From: Terripilifer sp031921685
GTDB taxonomy: Bacteria > Pseudomonadota > Alphaproteobacteria > Rhizobiales > Beijerinckiaceae
Length of the DNA stretch: 64,000 nt
Direction of reading: 5' to 3'
Assembly (NCBI RefSeq): GCF_031921685.1
Contig: NZ_JAPDHU010000002.1
Location: 806,001-870,000 of the forward strand
Below are positions 7,274-15,685 of this stretch, one piece after another. Made by a program: the position numbers and the translations under genes. The notes under the pieces are model-generated. The model saw nothing but the letters and a program-made list of their open reading frames with translations. It was not told where the DNA came from and searched no databases. Positions within the stretch are counted from its first letter, which is position 1. The number at the start of each line of letters is the position of its first letter.

Positions 7274-7650
7274 GCGCAGCAAAAGACATCTGGCCGACCG
7301 AAATCCGCCTGTCGCAGGACCGCAAGGCGCTCACCGTGAGCTTTGAGGACGGGGTGTCCTATACGATCAGCGCCGAACTGTTGCGGGTCTGCAGCCCATC
7401 GGCGGAGGTGCGCGGCCATAGCGAGGCCGAACGCAAGACGGTCGGCGGCAAGCGCGACGTGATGATCGCCAAGATTGATCCGGTCGGCAATTACGCCATC
7501 CGGCTGACCTTTTCCGATCGCCACGACACCGGCTTATTTTCATGGGTTTATCTTGCCGAGCTTGGCGCGGAGGCGCCGGCCAAATTCGCCGCCTATGAGG
7601 TCGAACTCGCCGCCAAGGGGCTCGATCGTGACCGTCCGGGTGAAAAATAG
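7270..7650 (+). CDS. DUF971 domain protein
   Basis: A 126-residue cytoplasmic protein with the DUF971 fold (related to the N-terminal domain of gamma-butyrobetaine hydroxylase): WPTEIRLSQDRKALTVSFEDG near the start, SAELLRVCSPSAEV in the middle, and the C-terminal HDTGLFSWVYLAELG that gives the family its best match. Stand-alone DUF971 proteins often sit near apbC/mrp and Fe-S genes, which fits the apbC gene 2 kb away. The start is the ATG overlapping the tusA-like stop. No catalytic role is known to me. Confidence 0.85.
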   Translation: MSAAKDIWPTEIRLSQDRKALTVSFEDGVSYTISAELLRVCSPSAEVRGHSEAERKTVGGKRDVMIAKIDPVGNYAIRLTFSDRHDTGLFSWVYLAELGAEAPAKFAAYEVELAAKGLDRDRPGEK

Positions 7651-7653
7651 CCG

Positions 7654-8454
7654 ATGACCGCGACGCCCCTCGACCTTCCCCCACAAACGAAACCCGGCAG
7701 CCTCCTGCCGCCGGCGCGCGCCTTCATCAGCCGGTGGAAGGGGCCGCAGCAGCCGCTGTCTCCGGTGCCGCCGGTCGCTTACGGGCTGGTGGCTGCCTGG
7801 ATCGTCGCCATGATCGCCGTGGCTTTGCTATTTGACGCCCAAATCGCTAGATATATGGATGGGTTGGAGCCGATAGTTCGTGTGATATTTGAGAAGATCA
7901 CACGGATCGGCACATCGGGCTATGTTTTCGCCACGACTATCCTGGCCTGCCTCGGCGCGTTGGTGCTTTACGTGCGCCGCCACGGCCTTGCCCGCGCCCG
8001 CGCCGGCCTGGTCGCCGGCCGGGCTTTCTACCTGTTCGCGGTCTGCGCGGTGTCGGGCCTGGCGTCGCAGATCATCAAACTGCCGATCGGTCGGCCACGG
8101 CCGTTCCTGATCGACACCTATGGTCCCTTCGGCTTCCATCCCTTCATGTTCAACGCGAAGTTTGCGAGCTTCCCGTCCGGCCATACAATCACGGCTTTCG
8201 CCATGGCGGCGGCGATCGGCTTCCTGGCGCCGCGACTGCGTGCGCCGCTGTTCATCGTCGCGGTGCTGGTGGCACTCTCCCGCCTGGTGCTTGGATCGCA
8301 CTATCTGTCGGACACGATGGGCGGAGCGCTGATCGGCCTGGCCTCGGCCGTCATCCTGCGCCGGCTGTTTGCGCGCCGGCGCATCGTTTTCGAGACGGAC
8401 GGGAACCGGATCGTTCCGCGTCTCCTGCCTAGGAAGCCTTCCGTAGCCGGCTGA
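7654..8454 (+). CDS. PAP2-family membrane phosphatase
   Basis: A 266-residue integral membrane protein with the three PAP2 phosphatase motifs: KLPIGRPRP near residue 145, FPSGHT near 173-178 and SRLVLGSHYLSD at about 208-219. These form the acid-phosphatase active site on the periplasmic face. Likely substrates are lipid phosphates such as undecaprenyl pyrophosphate, phosphatidylglycerol phosphate or lipid A phosphate (LpxE-like). Five or six membrane segments are seen. It starts four bases after the DUF971 stop. The 3' end overlaps the end of the convergent lyase gene by 26 bases. Confidence 0.87.
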   Translation: MTATPLDLPPQTKPGSLLPPARAFISRWKGPQQPLSPVPPVAYGLVAAWIVAMIAVALLFDAQIARYMDGLEPIVRVIFEKITRIGTSGYVFATTILACLGALVLYVRRHGLARARAGLVAGRAFYLFAVCAVSGLASQIIKLPIGRPRPFLIDTYGPFGFHPFMFNAKFASFPSGHTITAFAMAAAIGFLAPRLRAPLFIVAVLVALSRLVLGSHYLSDTMGGALIGLASAVILRRLFARRRIVFETDGNRIVPRLLPRKPSVAG

Positions 8455-9616
8455 AGCCGGCATCAAGATCGGCTTGCAGGTCGGAGACATCCTCGAGGCC
8501 GATCTGGAAGCGCAACGCCGGGCCGCCCGGATTCCACGTCGTCGCCGAACGATAGGGCGAACAGTCGAAGGGAATGACCAGGCTTTCGAAGCCGCCCCAG
8601 CTAAAACCCATGCCGAACAGTTCGAGCCCATCGAGCATGGCGGCGACGGCGGCATCGGAATGGGGATGCAGGATCACCGAAAACAGGCCGCTTGAACCGA
8701 GAAAATCACGCTTCCAGATGTCGTGGCCGCGATGGGTCGGCAGCGCCGGATGCAGCACTTCCTTCACCTCGGGCCGCGCCGCCAGCCAATGCGCCATGGC
8801 AAGGCCTTGGCGCTCGGCTTCCTTCAGCCGCAGTTCCATCGTGCGCATGCCGCGCAGCGCCAGAAAGGCATCTTCCGGCCCCGCGCAATTGGCGAAGAGG
8901 TCGAAGGTCTCGCGTAGCCGTGGCCAATATTCCGCATTGGAGGAGACGAGGCCGAGCAGCAGATCGGAATGGCCGGCGAGATATTTGGTGCCCGCTTCAA
9001 TGGCGAGATCGACGCCACGCTCATGCGGCGGGAAGAACAACGGCGTTGCCCAGGTGTTGTCCATGATGACGCAGATGCCGCGCTTCTTCGCCACCTCTGA
9101 GATCGCCGGAATGTCCTGCATCTCGAAGCTCTGCGAGCCCGGCGCTTCGGTGAGAATGGCCGTCGTGTTGGGGCGGATCAGATCGGCGATGCCGGCGCCG
9201 ACATAAGGATCGAAATAAGTGGTCTCGACACCCATGCGGCGCAGATAGCGTTCGCAGAAATTGCGCGTCGGCCGATAAGCGGAATCGGTGACGAGAATGT
9301 GGTCGCCGGATTTTGTCACGGCTGAAAAGGCGAGCGCGATGGCACCAAGTCCGCTGGGCGCGAGCACGGTACCGCGCGCGCCGGCCAATTCGCTCCACGC
9401 GTTTTCGAGCGCTTCCGTCGTTGGATTGCTCTTGGTGCCGTAGCTGAAGCGTTTTTTCGGATCGACGAGATGTTCGACCGTCGGCGAGAGCACGGTGGAA
9501 CCGCGGTAGATCGGGGTGTTGACGAAACCGAACTGTTCCTCGGGCTGGCGCCCGGCATAAACGAGTTTGGTACGGGCCTTGAGGCGGGCTTTTGTTTCTT
9601 TGCTGATCTTGCTCAT
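8429..9616 (-). CDS. metC: cystathionine beta-lyase (trans-sulfuration PLP enzyme)
   Basis: A 395-residue Cys/Met-metabolism PLP enzyme that would cleave cystathionine to homocysteine, pyruvate and ammonia. The active-site Lys lies in EAGTKYLAGHSDLLLG, the PLP phosphate-binding segment in PSGLGAIALA, and the Asp that pairs with the pyridine nitrogen in VIMDNTWATPLFF. The N-terminus VNTPIYRGSTVLSPTVEHL and the C-terminus LRFQIGLEDVSDLQADL match MetC rather than MetB. I chose the ATG at 9616 (MSKISKETK) with a weak AGAAGA site; the frame is open further upstream but looks non-coding. It is divergent from aapJ. Confidence 0.88.
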   Translation of the reverse strand: MSKISKETKARLKARTKLVYAGRQPEEQFGFVNTPIYRGSTVLSPTVEHLVDPKKRFSYGTKSNPTTEALENAWSELAGARGTVLAPSGLGAIALAFSAVTKSGDHILVTDSAYRPTRNFCERYLRRMGVETTYFDPYVGAGIADLIRPNTTAILTEAPGSQSFEMQDIPAISEVAKKRGICVIMDNTWATPLFFPPHERGVDLAIEAGTKYLAGHSDLLLGLVSSNAEYWPRLRETFDLFANCAGPEDAFLALRGMRTMELRLKEAERQGLAMAHWLAARPEVKEVLHPALPTHRGHDIWKRDFLGSSGLFSVILHPHSDAAVAAMLDGLELFGMGFSWGGFESLVIPFDCSPYRSATTWNPGGPALRFQIGLEDVSDLQADLDAGFSRLRKAS

Positions 9617-9684
9617 GCCAAACGTTCTTCTACCGTGGAAATTGTTATGGTTTTCCACTGCATTTGCCGGTTCACGCCCGGAAA

Positions 9685-9724
9685 GGTCAAGCGAGCAGGT
9701 GACATATCCAGAATAGGCTTGACC
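9685..9724. promoter_or_regulatory. Inverted repeat GGTCAAGC...GCTTGACC between divergent genes
   Basis: Two 8-bp arms, 24 bases apart, lie in the 213-base divergent region between the lyase and aapJ. The second arm includes TTGACC, a possible -35 element for aapJ, though no good -10 follows. It could be a regulator site; the evidence is positional only. Confidence 0.25.
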
Positions 9725-9829
9725 CGTCTCGCTAAAACCGGATGAGATATCCGCATGTTGCACTGCGGCCGCATGCGTCGCGGGATCCCGTCTGAGCGAG
9801 TGAACCATTTACCGGTGAGGAGCCGTCCC

Positions 9830-10867
9830 ATGTTTGTCCGTGCCATCCTGATTGCGGCCGCCGCCGGTGCTGCGCTTGCCGCCCAGATCGGCGCTGTCCA
9901 GGCCCAGGCGCCGGGATCGAAGACGCTCGAACAGGTCAAGGCGCGTGGTTTCCTCTCCTGCGGCACCGGGCCTGGTGTCGTCGGTTTCTCCATGCCCGAC
10001 GACAAGGGCGTCTGGACTGGGCTCGATGTCGATTTCTGCCGCGGCATTGCCGCCGCGATTTTCAACGACCCCGAGAAAGTGAAATTCGTTCCGCTCACCG
10101 CCAAGGACCGGTTCACGGCGTTGCAGTCCGGCGAGGTCGACGTGCTGGCGCGCAACGGCACCTGGACGCTGTCGCGCGAGGCGGAGCTGGGCCTGCTGTG
10201 GGTCGGCGTCAACTATTACGACGGCCAGGGCTTTCTGGTGCGCAAGAAGCTGAACGTCAATTCGGCGCTTGAGCTTTCCGGCGCCTCGATCTGCGTGCAG
10301 CAGGGCACGACGACCGAGCTCAACCTCGCCGACTTCTTCCGTTCCAACAATATGAAATACGAAGTCGTCGCCTTCGCCACGTCGAACGAAGCGGTGAAAG
10401 CCTATGACTCCGGCCGCTGCGACGCCTTCACCACCGACGTCTCCGGTCTCTATGCCGAAAAGCTTAAAATGGCCAATGCGGACGAGCATATGGTGCTGCC
10501 GCAGATCATCTCGAAGGAGCCGCTCGGTCCGGCCGTCCGTCAGGGCGATGATCAATGGTTCAACCTGGTGAAATGGACCAATTTCGCCATGCTCAACGCG
10601 GAGGAACTGGGCGTCACCAAAGCCAATGTGGACGAGCGCGCCAAATCCAACAATCCGGAGATCAAGCGTTTGCTCGGCACCGAAGGAGATTTCGGCAAGG
10701 CACTCGGACTGAGCGGCGATTGGGCGGCGCGCATTATCCGGCATGTCGGCAATTACGGCGAAGTGTTTTCGCGCAATCTGGGCGAAAACTCGCGGCTGAA
10801 GATCGAGCGTGGTTACAACCGGCTGTGGAACAAGGGCGGCATTCAATACGCGCCTCCTATCCGCTGA
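9830..10867 (+). CDS. aapJ: general L-amino acid ABC transporter, periplasmic binding protein AapJ
   Basis: The 345-residue protein starts with a Sec signal peptide (MFVRAILIAAAAG to AQA) and continues with TLEQVKARGFLSCG and VGFSMPDDKGVWTGLDVDFCRG, the classical start of AapJ/BztA binding proteins of Rhizobiales. In the periplasm it captures a broad range of L-amino acids for AapQM/AapP. The ATG at 9830 follows GGTGAGGAG. The C-terminal GENSRLKIERGYNRLWNKGG is typical of AapJ. It is first in the four-gene operon. Confidence 0.93.
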   Translation: MFVRAILIAAAAGAALAAQIGAVQAQAPGSKTLEQVKARGFLSCGTGPGVVGFSMPDDKGVWTGLDVDFCRGIAAAIFNDPEKVKFVPLTAKDRFTALQSGEVDVLARNGTWTLSREAELGLLWVGVNYYDGQGFLVRKKLNVNSALELSGASICVQQGTTTELNLADFFRSNNMKYEVVAFATSNEAVKAYDSGRCDAFTTDVSGLYAEKLKMANADEHMVLPQIISKEPLGPAVRQGDDQWFNLVKWTNFAMLNAEELGVTKANVDERAKSNNPEIKRLLGTEGDFGKALGLSGDWAARIIRHVGNYGEVFSRNLGENSRLKIERGYNRLWNKGGIQYAPPIR

Positions 10868-10888
10868 CGCGGGCGAGGCGCTTTCCGC

Positions 10889-12073
10889 ATGGCGGAAGGG
10901 TATAAGCTCTCGCCGACACGGCCCGCGCCGTGGAACGATCCACGCTGGCGTGGCGCGCTCTGGCAAATTCTAACGCTGGCCCTGATCGTCTGGCTCGCCT
11001 GGCATGCGGTTGACAATGCGATCGTCAACATGCGGGCCCGCAATATTCCGACCGATTTTTCGTTCTGGAACCAGCCGGCCGGCTTTGACATCAGCCAGAC
11101 CCTGGTGTCGTTCTCATCGGCTTCCTCGACCTATGGTCGCGCCTTTCTTGTCGGCTTGTTGAACACGCTCGTCGTCGCGGTGCTCAGCATCGCCGTCGCG
11201 ACAATCATCGGTTTCATCATCGGCATCGCCAGGCTGTCGGATAATTGGATCGTCGCGCGTCTCGCCGGTGTCTATGTCGAGGTGATCCGCAACACGCCGC
11301 TGCTGTTGCAATTGCTATTCTGGTACAATGCGGTCTTGAAGGCGATGCCGGGGCCGCGTGAATCCATCTCCTTTCCCGGTGGCATCTTTCTCAACAACCG
11401 TGGCCTCGTACTGCCCGAACCGCAACTTGCTCCCGGATTTGAATGGGTGGCGGGTGGCGTCCTTCTGGCATTGCTTGGCGCTCTCATTTTCAAGGTCTGG
11501 GCCAGCCGCAAACAAGGGACAACGGGCGCGCGCTATCACGCCTGGCCGGTGCTCATTGGTTTGCTGATCGTGCTGGCAGGCGGTGCGGTTTTCTGGCAGG
11601 GCACGCCCGTTACTTTCACCTTGCCGGAGCTGCGCGGCTTCAATTTCACCGGTGCCCGCATCAATCCCGAATTCGTTGCTCTGGTGCTGGGCCTGTCGCT
11701 TTACGCTGCGGCCTTCATCGCCGAAATCGTTCGCGCCGGCGTCAGCGCCGTGCCGCGCGGTCAAACCGAGGCGGGCGAAGCCATCGGCCTCTCGCGCGGT
11801 GACGTGCTACGCCTCGTGGTCATCCCGCAAGCGCTGCGCATCATCGTGCCGCCGCTCACCAATCAATATCTTAATCTGATCAAGAATTCGTCGCTCGGTG
11901 TCTTCATCGGCTATCCGGATCTTGTGCAGATTTTCATGGGAACAGTGCTGAACCAGACTGGCGCCGCGGTGCAGATCGTCAGCATTACGATGGCCGTCTA
12001 TCTGGTGATTTCACTGGTGACGTCGCTGGCCATGAATCTCTATGCGCGACGCATCGCGCTGAAGGAGCGATGA
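10889..12073 (+). CDS. aapQ: general L-amino acid ABC transporter permease AapQ
   Basis: A 394-residue inner-membrane permease of the His/Glu/Gln/Arg/opine family. The N-terminus carries NDPRWRGALWQI and NMRARNIPTDFSFWNQPAGFDI, hallmarks of AapQ. The EAA loop that docks the ATPase reads AGEAIGLSRGDVLRLVVIPQALRII near residues 295-320. The large insert between the first membrane helices and the core is normal for this subunit. It starts 21 bases after aapJ and is followed after three bases by aapM. Confidence 0.93.
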   Translation: MAEGYKLSPTRPAPWNDPRWRGALWQILTLALIVWLAWHAVDNAIVNMRARNIPTDFSFWNQPAGFDISQTLVSFSSASSTYGRAFLVGLLNTLVVAVLSIAVATIIGFIIGIARLSDNWIVARLAGVYVEVIRNTPLLLQLLFWYNAVLKAMPGPRESISFPGGIFLNNRGLVLPEPQLAPGFEWVAGGVLLALLGALIFKVWASRKQGTTGARYHAWPVLIGLLIVLAGGAVFWQGTPVTFTLPELRGFNFTGARINPEFVALVLGLSLYAAAFIAEIVRAGVSAVPRGQTEAGEAIGLSRGDVLRLVVIPQALRIIVPPLTNQYLNLIKNSSLGVFIGYPDLVQIFMGTVLNQTGAAVQIVSITMAVYLVISLVTSLAMNLYARRIALKER

Positions 12074-12076
12074 GCC

Positions 12077-13444
12077 ATGGCTGGACCCGCCGTCGGCCAA
12101 TCGCGGCCCTTCGTTCCCGCACCCGATCTGCCGCCGCCTGCCTCCATGCGCGGAACCTGGGGTTGGATGCGGACCAATCTGTTCTCATCGCCGCTCTCGG
12201 CGTTTCTGACTATCGGCAGCATTGCCTTCGTCGCCTGGTATCTGCCGGAACTGATCCGCTTTCTGTTCATCGACGCCGTTTGGACGGCACCAGATGGAGC
12301 CTTGTGCCGGGAGCCTGGAGCAGGGGCCTGCTGGGCTTACGTCAGCGCCAAATTGTCGTTCTTCACTTACGGCGCCTATCCGCGCGATCAAGTCTGGCGT
12401 GTCAATCTGGTTTTGGGATCAGGTGCTTTACTGGCGCTTTGGCTATTGTGGCCAAATCTCAAGGGCAAGGGAACGGCAGCGGTTCTGTTCTTTGTCGTCT
12501 ATCCCTTGCTGGCGTTCGGCCTGCTCACCGGCCGCACGCCGTTTCCCCTGCCGGTTCCCGATCTTGCCAGCATCGGCACGTTGATCGGCTGGGCGATGGG
12601 GTTCGGTCCAACACGGATTCACGGCGATGTCTGGCAGGTGATCGGCACGATGGTCGCCATACCCATCCTTCTTCTGGTGGGTTCGGCTCTTGTTCTGATG
12701 CGTCACGCGCGGCTTGGTGTGCCGCTTCTGTTGTTCGCCTGCTGGTGGATCCTCGGCATCGCATGGCCGATGACGAGGCTGACCTTGGTCGGCACCGATC
12801 TCTGGGGCGGCATTTTCGTCAGTCTTTTGGTGGCCGCCGTCGGCATTGTCTTCTCGCTGCCATGTGGCGTGCTGCTGGCGCTCGGCAGGCGCTCGCGACT
12901 GCCAGTGATCCGCTTCCTGTCGATCCTGCTGATCGAAGTCGTGCGCGGCGTACCTTTGATCACCGTTCTGTTCATGGCCAACACCATGCTGCCGCTGTTC
13001 GTGCCCGAAGCCTGGTCGCCGGATCGCTTATTGCGGCCGTTGCTCGGCGTTGCCCTGTTCGCTTCGGTCTATATGGCGGAGGTGGTGCGCGGCGGGCTGG
13101 AGGCCGTGCCGCGTGGGCAGTATGAGGCCGCGCAGGCGCTGGGGCTCAATTGGCGCAACATGATGCTGCTCGTCACCTTGCCGCAGGCTTTGACGGCGGT
13201 CATTCCCGGCATCGTCAATTCCTTCATCGCTCTGTTCAAGGACACGACTCTCGTCGCCGTCGTTGGCATTTTTGATTTCCTGCGCGCGGTCGACGTGCAG
13301 CGCCTTGATCCCGCCTGGGCCGGCCCGACGATCTCCACCACCGGCTATGTTTTCGCCGCCGCCTTCTATTTCATCTTCTGCTTCGCCATGTCGCGCTATT
13401 CCCTGATGATGGAACGGCGCCTCGCGGCGGGACGCAAGCGTTAG
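12077..13444 (+). CDS. aapM: general L-amino acid ABC transporter permease AapM
   Basis: The second permease of the heterodimeric channel, 455 residues with about eight membrane segments. It has WMRTNLFSSPLSAFLTI near the N-terminus and FFTYGAYPRDQVWRVN, both typical of AapM. The EAA loop is YEAAQALGLNWRNMMLLVTLPQAL near residue 350. It is encoded three bases after aapQ and 12 bases before aapP. Confidence 0.93.
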   Translation: MAGPAVGQSRPFVPAPDLPPPASMRGTWGWMRTNLFSSPLSAFLTIGSIAFVAWYLPELIRFLFIDAVWTAPDGALCREPGAGACWAYVSAKLSFFTYGAYPRDQVWRVNLVLGSGALLALWLLWPNLKGKGTAAVLFFVVYPLLAFGLLTGRTPFPLPVPDLASIGTLIGWAMGFGPTRIHGDVWQVIGTMVAIPILLLVGSALVLMRHARLGVPLLLFACWWILGIAWPMTRLTLVGTDLWGGIFVSLLVAAVGIVFSLPCGVLLALGRRSRLPVIRFLSILLIEVVRGVPLITVLFMANTMLPLFVPEAWSPDRLLRPLLGVALFASVYMAEVVRGGLEAVPRGQYEAAQALGLNWRNMMLLVTLPQALTAVIPGIVNSFIALFKDTTLVAVVGIFDFLRAVDVQRLDPAWAGPTISTTGYVFAAAFYFIFCFAMSRYSLMMERRLAAGRKR

Positions 13445-13456
13445 AGGCTCGAAGCC

Positions 13457-14230
13457 ATGATCTCCAAGACCAACTTTCGACCTCGTCAGGTGACGCACGC
13501 GAATGCCGTCATGATGTCGGGCGTGCATAAGTGGTACGACACGTTTCACGTGCTCAAGGACATCAATTTGAACGTCGGGCAGGGCGAGAAGATCGTTGTC
13601 TGCGGCCCGTCGGGGTCCGGCAAATCAACTTTGATCCGTTGCATCAATCGGCTCGAAGCGCATCAGCGCGGACAGATCGTTGTCGATGGCGTCGAGCTCA
13701 CGGATGACATCAAGCGCATCGATGCCGTGCGCCGCGACGTCGGCATGGTGTTTCAGCAATTCAATCTGTTTCCTCATCTGACCGTACTGGAGAACTGCAC
13801 GCTGTCGCCGATCTGGTCTCTACACCTGCCGAAGGCCGAGGCGGAGGAAATCGCCATGCACTATCTGACGCGGGTACGCATTCCCGAGCAAGCCAACAAA
13901 TATCCGTTGCAGCTTTCAGGTGGCCAGCAGCAGCGTGTCGCCATCGCTCGTGCGCTCTGCATGTCGCCGAAAATCATGCTGTTCGACGAACCGACCTCGG
14001 CGCTCGATCCGGAGATGGTTAAAGAAGTCTTAGATACGATGATCGGTCTTGCAAAGGATGGCATGACGATGATTTGCGTCACCCATGAAATGAATTTCGC
14101 GCGGGAGGTCGCCGATCGGATCGTGTTCATGGATCGCGGCGAGATCGTCGAAGCGAACGTGCCGGAACGATTCTTTACCCACCCTGTGCAGGAGCGCACC
14201 AAAGCGTTCCTGGCTCAGGTTTTGCGGTAA
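13457..14230 (+). CDS. aapP: general L-amino acid ABC transporter ATP-binding protein AapP
   Basis: The 257-residue ATPase that energises AapQM on the cytoplasmic face. Walker A is GPSGSGKST at residues 50-58, the Q-loop is VGMVFQQFNLFPHLT, the ABC signature is LSGGQQQR near 154, and Walker B is IMLFDEPTSALDPE near 174. The switch His lies in CVTHEMNFAREVADR. The protein sequence matches the AapP/GlnQ group closely. It is the last gene of the operon, and no clear terminator follows. Confidence 0.94.
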   Translation: MISKTNFRPRQVTHANAVMMSGVHKWYDTFHVLKDINLNVGQGEKIVVCGPSGSGKSTLIRCINRLEAHQRGQIVVDGVELTDDIKRIDAVRRDVGMVFQQFNLFPHLTVLENCTLSPIWSLHLPKAEAEEIAMHYLTRVRIPEQANKYPLQLSGGQQQRVAIARALCMSPKIMLFDEPTSALDPEMVKEVLDTMIGLAKDGMTMICVTHEMNFAREVADRIVFMDRGEIVEANVPERFFTHPVQERTKAFLAQVLR

Positions 14231-14579
14231 AATCAGGGGCGAATATGGGTCGCTCCGGGTAAGCATTTCGAATGTCGTTAATGTTTCGTTGCGCCAAACG
14301 GGGTGCGCGCAATGCGCTGTTTCGGCTCGACAAGCGCAGCGAATTTCAATTGAGATTGCAGAGGGATGCAATTGGACCTTCGCGGATAGGATGTCGCGGT
14401 AAACGATTTGTTGTCCATGTTCGCGGGCGAAAAGCCTGTGTTTATACAGCCTTACAAGCCAGATACCGGCGGTTTGCTGGTATCGCATTAATACCCCTTT
14501 TAGAGGTGGCGCTCATATTCGCCTCACGCCCAACGCTGATGGAGCGGCACGGCGAAGTTATTTTCTAAGGAGCTGCCAC
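14231..14579. other. 349-base intergenic region before the pilin gene
   Basis: No convincing gene was found. An open frame at 14272-14568 has arginine-rich, non-protein-like composition and no ribosome site. A 6-bp dyad, GATACC...GGTATC, lies at 14462-14484. The region probably holds the aap 3' untranslated part and the pilin promoter, which I could not place exactly. Confidence 0.5.
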
Positions 14580-14747
14580 GTGAAACTCATCTCGAAGTTC
14601 GTTCGCAACGAATCCGGTGCGACCGCCATTGAATACGGCCTGATCGCTGGCCTGATTGCCGTCGTGATCATCGGCGCGCTGCAGTTCACCGGTACGAAGA
14701 TCTCGGCCCAGTTCAACAACATCGCGAACCACCTGAACACCCAGTAA
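14580..14747 (+). CDS. Flp/Fap-type pilin, orphan
   Basis: A 55-residue prepilin of the Flp (tight-adherence) family. The cleavage motif is SGATAIEY, with Gly13 before the cut, and Glu18-Tyr19 of the mature N-terminus are the family's invariant pair. A single hydrophobic helix, GLIAGLIAVVIIGAL, follows. The prepilin peptidase CpaA/TadV would cut after Gly13 and the Tad machinery would assemble fibres. The start is GTG at 14580 behind AAGGAG. No tad/cpa genes are in this window, so the pilin is an orphan here. A terminator follows. Confidence 0.93.
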   Translation: MKLISKFVRNESGATAIEYGLIAGLIAVVIIGALQFTGTKISAQFNNIANHLNTQ

Positions 14748-14795
14748 TACGTTACGGCTGACGAAGGCCGTCACGACGACTGTGCTTTAAGGAAG

Positions 14796-14825
14796 AGCCC
14801 GCCCCAATGTGGACGGGCTTTTTTT
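14796..14825 (+). terminator. Rho-independent terminator of the pilin gene
   Basis: AGCCCG and CGGGCT form a GC-rich stem around a 12-base loop region and are followed by a run of T. It lies about 50 bases after the pilin stop and reaches the end of the convergent lyase gene. Confidence 0.85.
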
Positions 14826-15684
14826 AATCACTCTTGCGATCAAGAAAATCGTCCGAGCGGGCCTGCCACAAGGCCTCGCCACTGAGGCGATCGAGATCGG
14901 CCTTCGGCAATGTATCGGGCAGCGGCGCGCCGTCACGCAGCGCCTGCATGGCGGCACGCAATGCCGAGAGGGCAGCCATAAACGGATGATGGCCTTGCAA
15001 AGCGATGCGCACGCCCCGCGCCGCGAGTTCTTCCCGATCCTGTAATTTGGCAGGCAGGCCGCCGAGTAAAATCGGCAGGCGAGCTTCCTTGGCGAAAGCG
15101 TCGACTTCCTGCATCGAGGAAACGCCCGTCAGAAAAACGCCATCGACACCGGTGTCCTGATAGGCACGGAAGCGTTCGAGCGCATCATCGAGGCCGGTCA
15201 TCCCCAAGGCGCCGGTGCGGGCGAAGATGCACAAGGCGCTGTCGCGTCGCGCTGCCACGGCTGCGCGCATTTTGCCGATGCCCTCAGCCAACGGCAGCGG
15301 TCGGGGCTTGGGCGCACCAAAGGGACGCGGCAGATCCGTGTCCTCGATCGTCAAGGCGGCGAGCCCGGCATGTTCCAGTTCCTCGACCGTGCGCATGACG
15401 TTGAGCGCATTGCCATAGCCATGATCGGCATCGGCGATGACGGGCAGCGCGCTGGCGCGGCCGAAACGGCGCGCCTGTTCGGCGAATTCGCTCAAGGTGA
15501 GCAGGATGATATCGGGCGCGCCCAGCACCGCGAGGGAGGCGACCGATCCCGCATACATGCCGCATTCGAAACCGATGTCCTCGGCGATCTTGGCCGATAG
15601 GGCATCGAAGACCGACGCTGGGAAATAGCAGCGGTCACCAGTAAGGAGCGCGCGCAGGCGCTGCCGACGAACGGTTGCGGTCAT
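14824..15684 (-). CDS. isocitrate lyase / PEP mutase family enzyme (oxaloacetate decarboxylase-like)
   Basis: A 286-residue (beta/alpha)8 enzyme of the PEP mutase/isocitrate lyase superfamily. The metal site lies in PVIADADHGYGNALNV near residues 80-95, and IEDTDLPRPFGAP follows at about 112-124. The family includes 2,3-dimethylmalate lyase, 2-methylisocitrate lyase and oxaloacetate decarboxylase. The KKCGH-type lyase motif is absent (here IFARTGALG), which argues against true isocitrate lyase. I chose the ATG at 15684 (MTATVRRQRLRALL), one base after the stop of the MFS gene, so both are probably translated together. A substrate brought in by that transporter is a reasonable guess. Confidence 0.82.
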   Translation of the reverse strand: MTATVRRQRLRALLTGDRCYFPASVFDALSAKIAEDIGFECGMYAGSVASLAVLGAPDIILLTLSEFAEQARRFGRASALPVIADADHGYGNALNVMRTVEELEHAGLAALTIEDTDLPRPFGAPKPRPLPLAEGIGKMRAAVAARRDSALCIFARTGALGMTGLDDALERFRAYQDTGVDGVFLTGVSSMQEVDAFAKEARLPILLGGLPAKLQDREELAARGVRIALQGHHPFMAALSALRAAMQALRDGAPLPDTLPKADLDRLSGEALWQARSDDFLDRKSD

Positions 15685-15685
15685 C

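Noticed and set aside
14272..14568. Possible 98-residue gene before the pilin
   Set aside because: There is no ribosome site, the composition is arginine-rich and no motif is recognised; it probably covers the pilin promoter.
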